Assembly (NCBI GenBank): GCA_947473305.1
Contig: CANJCB010000025.1
Location: 1-55,672, forward strand
DNA from: Rhodospirillales bacterium
Lineage (GTDB): Bacteria; Pseudomonadota; Alphaproteobacteria; ATCC43930; CGMCC-115725
Direction of reading: 5' to 3'
DNA: 55,672 bases
The notes under the pieces are model-generated. The model was not told the DNA's origin. It searched no databases and saw only the letters and a list, made by a program, of their open reading frames with translations. How positions within the stretch are numbered: the stretch's first letter is position 1; the number at the start of each line of letters is the position of its first letter. Shown one piece after another: positions 16,207 to 23,175 of the stretch. Position numbers and translations under genes: made by a program.

Positions 16207-16883
16207 CCGCGATCCCCCTGGGGCGGCGGCTCGCGGCGGAGGCGCTGGCGACCGGCCTTTTGCTCGCGACCATCATCGGGTCGGGGATCATGGCGGAGCG
16301 GCTGTCGGGCGGGAATGTCGGGGTGGCGCTCCTCGGCAATACCCTGGCAACGGGCGCGATGCTCGTGGTGCTGATCCTGATCTTCGGGCCGGTTTCGGGC
16401 GCCCATATGAACCCCGCCGTCAGCCTCGCCATGACGCTGCGGGGACGGTTGCCCCGGCGGGATCTGGCGCCCTATATCCTCGCCCAGGTCGCGGGCGCGC
16501 TGATCGGCGTCGGCTGCGCGCATCTGATGTTCGACCTGCCGCTGCTGCAACTCGCCACCACGGTCCGCAGCGGCCCGCCGCAATGGCTGGCGGAGTTCGT
16601 CGCGACCTTCGGGCTCGTGCTGACGATCTTCGGCTGCCTGGCGACGCGGCCCGCCGCGACGCCCGGCGCGGTCGGGCTCTATATCGTCGCGGGCTATTGG
16701 TACACGGCCTCGACCTGCTTCGCCAATCCGGTCGTCACCCTCGCGCGGTCCCTGTCGGACAGTTTCGCGGGCATCGCCCCTGGCGGCGTCGCGCCCTTCG
16801 TGCTGGCGCAGCTGCTGGGCATGCTCGCGGGGGTCTGGGTCGCCGCGCGTCTCTTCGAAAAGCCGGTCGGCGACAGCGTCTGA
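16203..16883 (+). CDS. aqpS: aquaporin-family channel of the ars operon (AqpS-like)
   Basis: A 226-residue major intrinsic protein with six spans and two half-helices. The first box is NPA (HMNPAVSLAM, Asn70-Ala72); the second is changed to NPV (CFANPVVTLARS, Asn175-Val177), with Arg182 as the selectivity-filter Arg. In Sinorhizobium-type ars operons AqpS replaces ArsB or Acr3 and lets arsenite formed by ArsC leave down its gradient. No arsB or acr3 is seen here, so the same logic applies, and ArsI adds release of arsenite from organoarsenicals. Starts in an ATGA overlap and closes the operon. Confidence 0.88.
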   Translation: MTAIPLGRRLAAEALATGLLLATIIGSGIMAERLSGGNVGVALLGNTLATGAMLVVLILIFGPVSGAHMNPAVSLAMTLRGRLPRRDLAPYILAQVAGALIGVGCAHLMFDLPLLQLATTVRSGPPQWLAEFVATFGLVLTIFGCLATRPAATPGAVGLYIVAGYWYTASTCFANPVVTLARSLSDSFAGIAPGGVAPFVLAQLLGMLAGVWVAARLFEKPVGDSV

Positions 16884-17027
16884 AGCGTGGTCCCTGCCCG
16901 CCGCCCGCCCCGGCCCCCGCCACGCCCCCCGCAGGGGTTATTGTGAAAAACGAGGGGCGGGCTTACTTTGCAAGCAGCCTGCTTCATTCTCCCCATCCCC
17001 CCAGGCCCTCTTCTCACGGCCCAGGTG

Positions 17028-19025
17028 ATGCAGACGAAACCTCCCCAAACTCCACCCTCGGCCCAGCCGATCAACGACCCGCATCGGTTCGAACTGCTGG
17101 TCGAGGCGCTGACCGATTATGCGATCTACATGCTCGACGCCGGCGGCATCGTTTCAAACTGGAACACCGGGGCGGAACGGATGAAGGGCTATAAGGCCGT
17201 CGAGATCATCGGGCAGCATTTCTCGCGGTTCTATTCCCCGGAAGATCGCGCGGCGGGGCTTCCCTCCCGCGTCCTCGACCAGGCCTTGCGGGACGGACGC
17301 TTCCAGGGGGAAGGCTGACGCCATCGCAAGGACGGCAGCCGCTTCTGGGCCTCGGTGGTGGTCGATCCGATCCGGCAGGAGGACGGCACCCTCCTCGGTT
17401 TCGCCAAGATCACCCGCGACATCACCGAGCAGCGCAACGCCCAGGAGGCCCTGAAGGAAAGCGAGCGCCGGTTCCGCATGCTCGTCGAGGGCGTGACCGA
17501 CTACGCGCTCTACATGCTCGACCCCAATGGGATCATCACCAATTGGAACACCGGGGTGGAGCGCATCAAGGGTTATAAGGCCGCCGAGATCGTCGGCAAT
17601 CATTTCTCGCGTTTCTACACCGAGGGCGAGCGGGCGGCGGGACTGCCGGCGCGGGCGCTCCAGATCGCCGGCAGCGTGGGCCGCTACGAGGCCGAGGGCC
17701 AGCGCCTGCGCAAGGACGGGACCACCTTCTGGGCCAGCGTCGTCATCGACGCGATCCGCGACGAGGAGGGGCGTCTCGTCGGTTTCGCCAAGATCACCCG
17801 CGACGTCACGGAACGGCGGCTTTCCCAGCTCGCGCTGGAACAGGCTCAGATCGAGCGCGCCCATGCCCAGAAGATGGAGGCCTTGGGTCAGCTCACGGGC
17901 GGCGTGGCCCATGACTTCAACAACCTCCTGATGATCATCGGCGGCAATCTCCACCTCCTGCGGAAATACCTGGCGGACGACCCGAAAGCCCGCGAGGCCG
18001 TCGAGGCCATCGAACTCGCGGCCAAGCGCGGCGAAAGCCTGACCCGGCAATTGCTGACCTTCTCGCGGCGCCAGGCGCTCAATCCGGCGACCCTGCAGCT
18101 TGCCGACCGTTTCCCGGCCATCCGGACGCTGCTGGCCAGCACGGTGCCGGCGAGCGTGCGGCTTTCCTTCAGCATCCAGCCCGGGCTCTGGCCGGTGAAG
18201 ATCGACGTGAGCGAGTTCGAGCTGGCGCTGGTGAATATCGCGGTGAACGCCCGCGACGCCATGCCGGGCGGCGGAACCCTGTCCCTCACCGCCACCAACG
18301 AAACCCTGGCGGCGAGCGAAACGCCCCAGCGGCTCGAAGGAAATTTCGTCGCGATCCGGATGGCGGATTCGGGCTCGGGCATCCCCGCCGACCTGCTGCC
18401 CAAGGTCTTCGATCCCTTCTTCACCACCAAGCCGGCGGACAAGGGGACCGGCCTCGGCCTCTCCCAGGTCCATGGCTTCGCCCATCTCTCGGGCGGCACG
18501 GTGCTGTTGCGCAGCACGATGGGGATCGGGACGACGATCACCCTCTATCTGCCGCGCTCGCTGGACGAGCCCGAGCAGGAGGGGCTGCCGGAAAAGATAA
18601 CGACCGGAAAGGGCGGGCGCGCCCTCTTGATGGAAGACAACGACGAGGTCGCCCAAGTCACCGGCCGCATGCTGGAGCAGCTCGGCTACGAGGTCCACAC
18701 GGTCCCCGCCGCCCTGGCCGGGCTGGAGGCCGTGGAACGGATGAACTTCGACCTGGTGGTCAGCGATATCGTCGTGCCGGGCGAGATGGACGGCCTCAGC
18801 TTCGCCCATGCGCTGCGGCAGCGGCACCCGGCCCTGCCGATCCTCCTGGTGACGGGCTATAGCGCCAACGCGGGGCAGGCCGAGGGCGACTTCCACGTCT
18901 TGCGCAAACCCTATCTGATGAGCGGCCTGGGCCAGGCGATCGACGTGGTCCTGCGCGACACCGGCAAGTCCGGCGGGAACCTCGTCCCGCTCCGCCCCAA
19001 GGGAGGGCGGCGGGACCCGCGCTAG
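17028..19025 (+). pseudogene. PAS-PAS hybrid histidine kinase gene interrupted by an in-frame TGA
   Basis: One continuous frame encodes two PAS repeats, HisKA, HATPase and receiver domains, but it is cut by TGA at 17316-17318 inside the first PAS repeat. Upstream reads GRFQGEG, then stop, then RHRKDGSRFWASVVVDPIR in the same frame. The second repeat reads AEGQRLRKDGTTFWASVVIDAIR at the same place, and in many relatives the residue is Trp, so TGG to TGA is the likely change. Nothing else is disturbed and there is no frameshift. The start at ATG 17028 is preferred over a TTG at 16968. It could be a true nonsense mutation, a base-call error, or two proteins with restart at 17355. Confidence 0.7.
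17355..19025 (+). CDS. PAS domain hybrid sensor histidine kinase (intact portion after the stop)
   Basis: The 556-residue frame from GTG 17355 keeps the end of PAS1, a full PAS2 (about 40-150: FRMLVEGVTDYALYMLDPNG to FAKITRDVTERR), a HisKA domain with His186 in [13 protein letters not shown], an HATPase domain (NIAVNARDAMPGG, DSGSGIP, KGTGLGLSQVHG) and a receiver domain with Asp471 (VVSDIVVPGEMDG) and a Lys in LRKPY. It is soluble. If translation restarts here it would be a working kinase with a single PAS sensor. No strong ribosome binding site precedes 17355. A stand-alone receiver protein with a very similar phosphorylation loop (TDIVFPGERNG) follows at 19204 and could be a partner. Confidence 0.65.
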   Translation: MVVDPIRQEDGTLLGFAKITRDITEQRNAQEALKESERRFRMLVEGVTDYALYMLDPNGIITNWNTGVERIKGYKAAEIVGNHFSRFYTEGERAAGLPARALQIAGSVGRYEAEGQRLRKDGTTFWASVVIDAIRDEEGRLVGFAKITRDVTERRLSQLALEQAQIERAHAQKMEALGQLTGGVAHDFNNLLMIIGGNLHLLRKYLADDPKAREAVEAIELAAKRGESLTRQLLTFSRRQALNPATLQLADRFPAIRTLLASTVPASVRLSFSIQPGLWPVKIDVSEFELALVNIAVNARDAMPGGGTLSLTATNETLAASETPQRLEGNFVAIRMADSGSGIPADLLPKVFDPFFTTKPADKGTGLGLSQVHGFAHLSGGTVLLRSTMGIGTTITLYLPRSLDEPEQEGLPEKITTGKGGRALLMEDNDEVAQVTGRMLEQLGYEVHTVPAALAGLEAVERMNFDLVVSDIVVPGEMDGLSFAHALRQRHPALPILLVTGYSANAGQAEGDFHVLRKPYLMSGLGQAIDVVLRDTGKSGGNLVPLRPKGGRRDPR

Positions 19026-19203
19026 CGGGCTTTCGGCGGGAACGCATCCCGGAACCGCCCGGCCCCGCGACTTCAACCGTGAGATGAGTCCTTATATGAC
19101 AGGGTCAGCGCGGCGTGAATTATCCGCGCAATTTGCGACGAGTGTTATCTATTTGAAATAGCTTCTCATTTCATGGTTTACGCCATGCCTATTTGGGAGG
19201 TCA

Positions 19204-20076
19204 ATGACACAACGATCCCTCGCATCCATTAACCCCCGAGCAAGGTGCGTCGGCATTCAATGGCATGTCGCGTCTCCTGGGCGCCCTTCCCCCGGAGCCG
19301 CCTCGAAGATCCGCATCCTCGTCGCTTTTGTAAGGCCTGAGCCTATGTCCTATCCCTACTCCGAGACTGCCTCGCGTTCGGCAGCGCATCGCGTCGAACG
19401 CTGGGGCATGAAGGAGATCGAGGTTTATCCCTGGATCGTCTCGCTAGGCGGGGCCGTCGCGCAATGGCTGAACCGGCACCGGGAGACGCGCTGGGCCTCC
19501 TCCATCGTCCAGGGGGTCTCGGCGGTGCGGGCCTGCTATGCCGCCTGGCTCAACGACGACAGTTCCGGGGCGCGCACGGCCCTGCTCGGCGACCTGGCGC
19601 TGCTGCGGCTCTATGGCGAAAGAGCCGGGGCCTTGGCCCTCGTCGGGGCCATCGACCGGATCATCGGGGTGATCCAGAGCTTTCCGGCGGCGCGGCCCAC
19701 GATCCTGGTGGCGGACGACGAATTCGACATCCTGGACCTGATGGCGAACCTCCTGCAATCCGCCGGCTACGACGTGCTGCCGGCGGCCCATGTGGAGGAC
19801 GCGCTCTCGATCCTGGAGAAGAGCCTCCAGGTCGATCTGCTCGTCACCGACATCGTCTTCCCGGGCGAGCGCAACGGCTTCGCCCTGGCGCAGATCGCGC
19901 GGCAGATGCGGCCGGGGCTGAAGCTCCTCTATACGACGGGCTTCTTCGCGATCTCCGACCCCGAGGCCATGCCGGTCGTCCCCGCCCCGCTCCTGCGCAA
20001 GCCCTTCCGGGCCGAGCAATTGACGGCGGAGGTGAGCGCTGTCCTCCTCTCCTCCGACGCTCCAGCGTTGATTTAG
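19204..20076 (+). CDS. response regulator with N-terminal helical region and C-terminal receiver domain
   Basis: A 290-residue protein. The C-terminal half is a CheY-like receiver: ILVADDEFDILDLM (acidic pair), Asp216 in LLVTDIVFPGERNGFALA as phosphoacceptor, a Thr in LLYTTGFF and Lys in LLRKPF. The N-terminal 160 residues are not a known output domain; residues 55-155 look helical. GGGAGG sits three bases before the ATG at 19204, but the first 47 residues look unconstrained and ATG at 19345 (MSYPYSE) is a good alternative start. The receiver-last layout suggests phosphorelay or protein interaction rather than DNA binding. It follows the broken PAS kinase, its likely partner. Confidence 0.75.
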   Translation: MTQRSLASINPRARCVGIQWHVASPGRPSPGAASKIRILVAFVRPEPMSYPYSETASRSAAHRVERWGMKEIEVYPWIVSLGGAVAQWLNRHRETRWASSIVQGVSAVRACYAAWLNDDSSGARTALLGDLALLRLYGERAGALALVGAIDRIIGVIQSFPAARPTILVADDEFDILDLMANLLQSAGYDVLPAAHVEDALSILEKSLQVDLLVTDIVFPGERNGFALAQIARQMRPGLKLLYTTGFFAISDPEAMPVVPAPLLRKPFRAEQLTAEVSAVLLSSDAPALI

Positions 20077-20120
20077 CGGCCCATCCCGCTACCCTCCCTT
20101 GGAGCCCGAGGGAGGACAGC

Positions 20121-21068
20121 ATGGCCAGGACGCCAAAGACCGGCGGCGAGATTCGCCGCAACGCCCCAAAGATCGGCGGCGAGATTCGCCGCAACGCCCC
20201 AAAGATCGGCGGCGAGATTCGCCGCAACGCTAAGGAGCGCGCCACCATCGAGGATCGCTGGCGGGTGCTGGGCGACGGCGCGCCGCCGGAAAAGCGCCGC
20301 CAGAAATCGAAATACGTCGACGAGCTGGCGCGGCTTCAGCTGGAGCTCATCAAGCTCCAGGAATGGGTGCGGATCGAGAAGCTCAAAGTGGTGGTGGTCT
20401 TCGAGGGCCGCGACTCGGCCGGCAAGGGCGGCGTCATCAAGCGGATCACCGAAAGCCTCAACCCCCGCTTCTGCCGCGTGGTGGCGCTCGGCACCCCCAC
20501 CGAGAAGGAGCGCGGGCAATGGTATTTCCAGCGCTATGTGGCGGAACTGCCGGCCGAGGGGGAGATCGTGCTCTTCGACCGCAGCTGGTACAACCGCGCC
20601 GGGGTCGAGCATGTCATGGGCTTTTGCACCCAGGACGAATACGAGGAATTCCTGCGCGCCTGCCCCTTGTTCGAGGAGATGCTGGTGAAGTCCGGGATCC
20701 ATCTCGTCAAATACTGGTTCTCGGTCAGCGACGAGGAGCAGGAGAAACGCTTCGTCGAGCGCATGGAGAACCCGATCAAGCGGTGGAAGCTGTCGCCGAT
20801 GGACCTGGAAAGCCGCAAGCGCTGGGTCGATTACTCCCGCGCCAAGGACAAGATGCTGGAATTTACCGACAAGCCCCACGCGCCCTGGAACCTCGTCGAT
20901 GCCGACGACAAGAAAAAGGCGCGGCTCAACTGCATCGCGCATCTCCTGCGCCAGATCCCCTACAAGGACCTGAGCCCCATCGAACTCTCCCTGCCGCCGA
21001 GGCAGCCCGACACGGGCTATAAGCGGCCGAAGAAATCGACCCAGCATTGGGTGAAGGAGATCTACTAG
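20121..21068 (+). CDS. ppk2: polyphosphate kinase 2 family protein
   Basis: A 315-residue PPK2, which transfers phosphate between polyphosphate and nucleoside diphosphates or monophosphates. FEGRDSAGKGGVIKRI (94-109) is the Walker A of PPK2; VLFDRSWYNRAGVEHVMGFC is the Walker B/lid region; PHAPWNLVDADDKKKARLNCIAHLL is the typical C-terminal part. The ATG at 20121 has GGGAGGA seven bases upstream. Unusually, residues 6-38 are three copies of an 11-residue unit, K(I/T)GGEIRRNA(P/K), absent from typical PPK2 N-termini and encoded by exact 33-bp repeats. The following KERATIEDRWRV and PEKRRQKSKYVDELARLQLELIKLQEWV match ordinary PPK2. Confidence 0.92.
   Translation: MARTPKTGGEIRRNAPKIGGEIRRNAPKIGGEIRRNAKERATIEDRWRVLGDGAPPEKRRQKSKYVDELARLQLELIKLQEWVRIEKLKVVVVFEGRDSAGKGGVIKRITESLNPRFCRVVALGTPTEKERGQWYFQRYVAELPAEGEIVLFDRSWYNRAGVEHVMGFCTQDEYEEFLRACPLFEEMLVKSGIHLVKYWFSVSDEEQEKRFVERMENPIKRWKLSPMDLESRKRWVDYSRAKDKMLEFTDKPHAPWNLVDADDKKKARLNCIAHLLRQIPYKDLSPIELSLPPRQPDTGYKRPKKSTQHWVKEIY
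20136..20234 (+). repeat. three 33-bp in-frame tandem repeats in ppk2
   Basis: Units 20136-20168, 20169-20201 and 20202-20234 are near identical: the first has ACC (Thr) where the others have ATC (Ile), and the third ends in AAG instead of CCA. Each encodes KxGGEIRRNAx. Each also contains the palindrome GCGGCGAGATTCGCCGC (seven-base arms, GAT centre), so three small hairpins can form in the DNA or mRNA. Copy number could change by slippage without breaking the frame. Confidence 0.9.
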
Positions 21069-21076
21069 GAGCGCGC

Positions 21077-21104
21077 GCGTGCCCCGCCCGAACGAGGGGC
21101 ACGC
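21077..21104. terminator. bidirectional terminator between convergent genes
   Basis: GCGTGCCCC (21077-21085) and GGGGCACGC (21096-21104) pair perfectly around a ten-base loop. It lies nine bases after the ppk2 stop and 12 bases before the end of the convergent SDR gene, the classical place for a shared terminator. CGCTTT follows on the plus strand, a weak T-tract. Confidence 0.65.
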
Positions 21105-21116
21105 CGCTTTGAAGCC

Positions 21117-21863
21117 TTAGTGCAGCCCGCCGCTGGCGACGAGCTTTTCGCCGGTCATCCAGCGGGAATCTTCCGAGGCCAGGAACACCGCGACCCGGGC
21201 GATATCCTCGGGCTGGCCGACGCGGCCCAGGGGGGTCTGGGCGATCACGCCCTTCTCGAAGTCCGAGCCGATGAAGCCCGCCGACTGGGCGCCCTCGGTG
21301 TCCACCATGCCGGGGTTGATGGCGTTCACGCGGATCTTGCGCGGCCCCAGTTCCGTGGCCAGCACGCCGGTGATCGCGTCGACCGCGCCCTTGGAGGCCG
21401 TATAGACCGCCGACTGCGGCGGCAGGAGGCTGGTGACGACCGAGGAGATGTTGATGATGCTGCCGCCCTCGCCGAGATGCTTGGCCGCCGCCTGGGTGGT
21501 CAGCAACAGGCCCAGCACGTTGACGTCGAAGATCTTGCGGTAATGCTCGGGCGTCACAGCCTCGATGGCCGCGAACTCATAGACGCCGGAATTGTTGACC
21601 AGCACGTCGAGGCGGCCGAAGGCCTTCACCGCGGCCTCGACGATGCCCTGGGCCTCCTGGGGCTTGGTGACGTCGCCCTGCACCGCGACCGCCTTGCCGC
21701 CCGCCTCGGTGATGGCGCGCACCACGGCGTCCGCCCCGGCCCGGCTCGACGAATAATTGACCGCCACCGCCGCCCCTTCCGCCGCGAGAGCCTTGGCGAT
21801 GGCGGCGCCGATGCCCTTCGACGCCCCGGTGACGACCGCGACCTTGCCTGCGAGTTTCGCCAT
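21117..21863 (-). CDS. SDR family oxidoreductase (FabG/glucose dehydrogenase-like)
   Basis: A 248-residue classical short-chain dehydrogenase. It has the NAD(P)-binding TGASKGIGAAIA (13-24), NNSG (about 89-92, in place of the common NNAG), active-site Ser in INISSV, YTASK as the catalytic YxxxK pair, and NAINPGMVDTEG. The Ser-rich NYSSSR after strand 2 suggests NADP(H) preference. Length and motifs are those of 3-oxoacyl-ACP reductase-like and glucose 1-dehydrogenase-like SDRs; the substrate is open. It is divergent from an ArsR-type regulator at 21987 with a palindrome between them, so it is the probable regulatory target. Confidence 0.87.
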   Translation of the reverse strand: MAKLAGKVAVVTGASKGIGAAIAKALAAEGAAVAVNYSSSRAGADAVVRAITEAGGKAVAVQGDVTKPQEAQGIVEAAVKAFGRLDVLVNNSGVYEFAAIEAVTPEHYRKIFDVNVLGLLLTTQAAAKHLGEGGSIINISSVVTSLLPPQSAVYTASKGAVDAITGVLATELGPRKIRVNAINPGMVDTEGAQSAGFIGSDFEKGVIAQTPLGRVGQPEDIARVAVFLASEDSRWMTGEKLVASGGLH

Positions 21864-21928
21864 GATTTTTTCCCCATTCTGCTGGGAGGCTGGTGAGCCC
21901 GGGCGCCGGTATGGCGTGCCTTATTCCC

Positions 21929-21951
21929 ATAGTTCGGGAAATTGGAACTAT
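21929..21951. promoter_or_regulatory. inverted repeat between divergent SDR and regulator
   Basis: ATAGTTC (21929-21935) and GAACTAT (21945-21951) are exact reverse complements with a nine-base spacer. The site lies about midway between the SDR start (21863) and the regulator start (21987), so one bound dimer could control both promoters. The arm spacing fits a winged-helix dimer. Confidence 0.5.
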
Positions 21952-21986
21952 TGATCCGCGGATCAAGCCCCCCTACCTTAGAAATT

Positions 21987-22334
21987 ATGCGCCCCTTGTT
22001 TCACCCCTCGCTCGACGACATCCGGCCGGAAGGGATCCTTCATGCCCTGTCCGACCCCGTGCGGGCGGCGATCTTCGCGGATATCGCCAGCATCGGCTGC
22101 GTGGAAACCTGCTCGGCCTTCGCCAGCGTCGGCAACCGGATCATCCCGAAATCCTCGCTGTCGCAGCATTTCAAGGTGCTGCGCGAGGCCGGGCTGATCC
22201 GTTCCGAGCGCCACGGGGTGGAAATGCGCAACACCTCCCGCTGCGGCGAGGTGGAGACCCGCTTCCCCGGCCTCGTCGCCGCGATCCTCAACGCCTATCT
22301 GGGCGAGGCCAAGCGGGCCGAAGCAAGCCTCTAA
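21987..22334 (+). CDS. ArsR-type winged-helix transcriptional regulator
   Basis: A 115-residue regulator with HALSDPVRAAIFADIASIG, a standard ArsR/SmtB opening helix, then KSSLSQHFKVLREAGLIRSERHGVEMRNTSR, the HTH and wing. The loop IGCVETCSAFASVGNRI is longer than in most members. CVETC (two Cys) precedes the recognition helix and could sense thiol-reactive compounds or metals, but no known metal box is matched. A TTG at 21942 lies within the palindrome and is unlikely as a start; ATG 21987 gives the normal N-terminus. Divergent from the SDR gene, which it probably represses. Confidence 0.8.
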   Translation: MRPLFHPSLDDIRPEGILHALSDPVRAAIFADIASIGCVETCSAFASVGNRIIPKSSLSQHFKVLREAGLIRSERHGVEMRNTSRCGEVETRFPGLVAAILNAYLGEAKRAEASL

Positions 22335-22500
22335 GCTTGGCGTCCCATTGGAGATCGGCCTGCTGGGGAAGGCTGGGAATTAGCGCCTGCCCTGGCAGGC
22401 AGGCGAATTCTGCACTACCATGGGTTCATGGATCATCCGGCGCCGATTCCAATCTTGGCGATGATTTGACCCCGATCCAACGCCAGGAGTATTTGCTCAA

Positions 22501-23172
22501 TTGTCGCCGCGCAACGACCGGCTCATCCTCTTTGGAGTGCGATCCCCGCTGGTCGTGGAATATGAGGAGACCTGCTACCGCCTGGGGATCGGCATTGCGG
22601 TCGCGGTGAGCGTCAAGGGGACCCCGCGCCTCATCGATCGCGCCTCGCTCTGCGATCTCGCCGACTTCGATCCCAAGGCAATGGCTGCTCCCTTCATTGC
22701 CTGCGCCTTCTCCCCTAAGCGGCGGAAGGCTTTGATGGAAATGGCGGCGGGCCTCGGCCTTGAAGCGGCGCCCGCCCTCATCGATCCCCATGCGGTGCTG
22801 GCCAGAACCGCCCGGGTTGGAGACGGATCCTTCATCAACGCGGGCGTGGTGATCGGGGCTTTGTCGCTCCTCGGCGACGGGGTGCTCGTGAACCGGGCGG
22901 CCTCGCTCGGCCATCATACGGTGCTGGGGGACCATGTCAGCATCGGCCCCGGCGCGACGCTGGCCGGAAACGTCCATGTCGGGGATGGCGCCATGATCGG
23001 CGCCGGAGCGGTCGTCCTGCCGGATCTCAGGATCGGGGCGGGCGCGGTGGTCGCGGCGGGGTCGCTGGTGCGGCGGCACGTGGCGGAAGGAGCCTTCGTC
23101 GCCGGCAATCCGGCGAACGAGAGGCCTTTCGATGCGGCCCGCTCGTCGCTCCATGTCGAGGATGGCGAATAG
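22501..23172 (+). CDS. NeuD/PglD-like sugar O/N-acyltransferase (left-handed beta-helix)
   Basis: A 223-residue protein with an N-terminal Rossmann-like part (RLILFGVRSPLVVEYEETCYRLG) and a C-terminal hexapeptide-repeat helix from about residue 97: VLARTARVGDGSFINAGVVIGALSLLGDGVLVNRAASLGHHTVLGDHVSIGPG to GNPA. ASLGHHTVLGD carries the catalytic His of PglD/NeuD acetyltransferases. These usually transfer an acetyl group to an amino sugar or sialic-acid-like sugar. It starts at TTG, with AGGAG 11 bases upstream. It is the first gene of the Dlt-like cassette and ends three bases before the adenylating enzyme, so it may modify the same envelope polymer. Its own substrate cannot be read. Confidence 0.78.
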   Translation: MSPRNDRLILFGVRSPLVVEYEETCYRLGIGIAVAVSVKGTPRLIDRASLCDLADFDPKAMAAPFIACAFSPKRRKALMEMAAGLGLEAAPALIDPHAVLARTARVGDGSFINAGVVIGALSLLGDGVLVNRAASLGHHTVLGDHVSIGPGATLAGNVHVGDGAMIGAGAVVLPDLRIGAGAVVAAGSLVRRHVAEGAFVAGNPANERPFDAARSSLHVEDGE

Positions 23173-23175
23173 CCG

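Noticed and set aside
17316-17318. TGA read as selenocysteine
   Set aside because: No SECIS-like hairpin was apparent just after the codon, the position is not a redox site, and the expected residue in a PAS domain is Trp or Gln.
17154-19076. 640-residue open frame opposite the PAS kinase
   Set aside because: Same reason: shadow of a real kinase frame, with no recognisable domain. Its uninterrupted length does not argue against the TGA on the coding strand.
20136-20234. Short CRISPR array
   Set aside because: The 33-bp units are adjacent without spacers, lie in frame inside ppk2 and have no cas genes nearby.
22385-22400. GCCTGCC/GGCAGGC palindrome as a terminator or operator
   Set aside because: Only a two-base loop, no T-run and no clear link to either neighbour; not strong enough to list.
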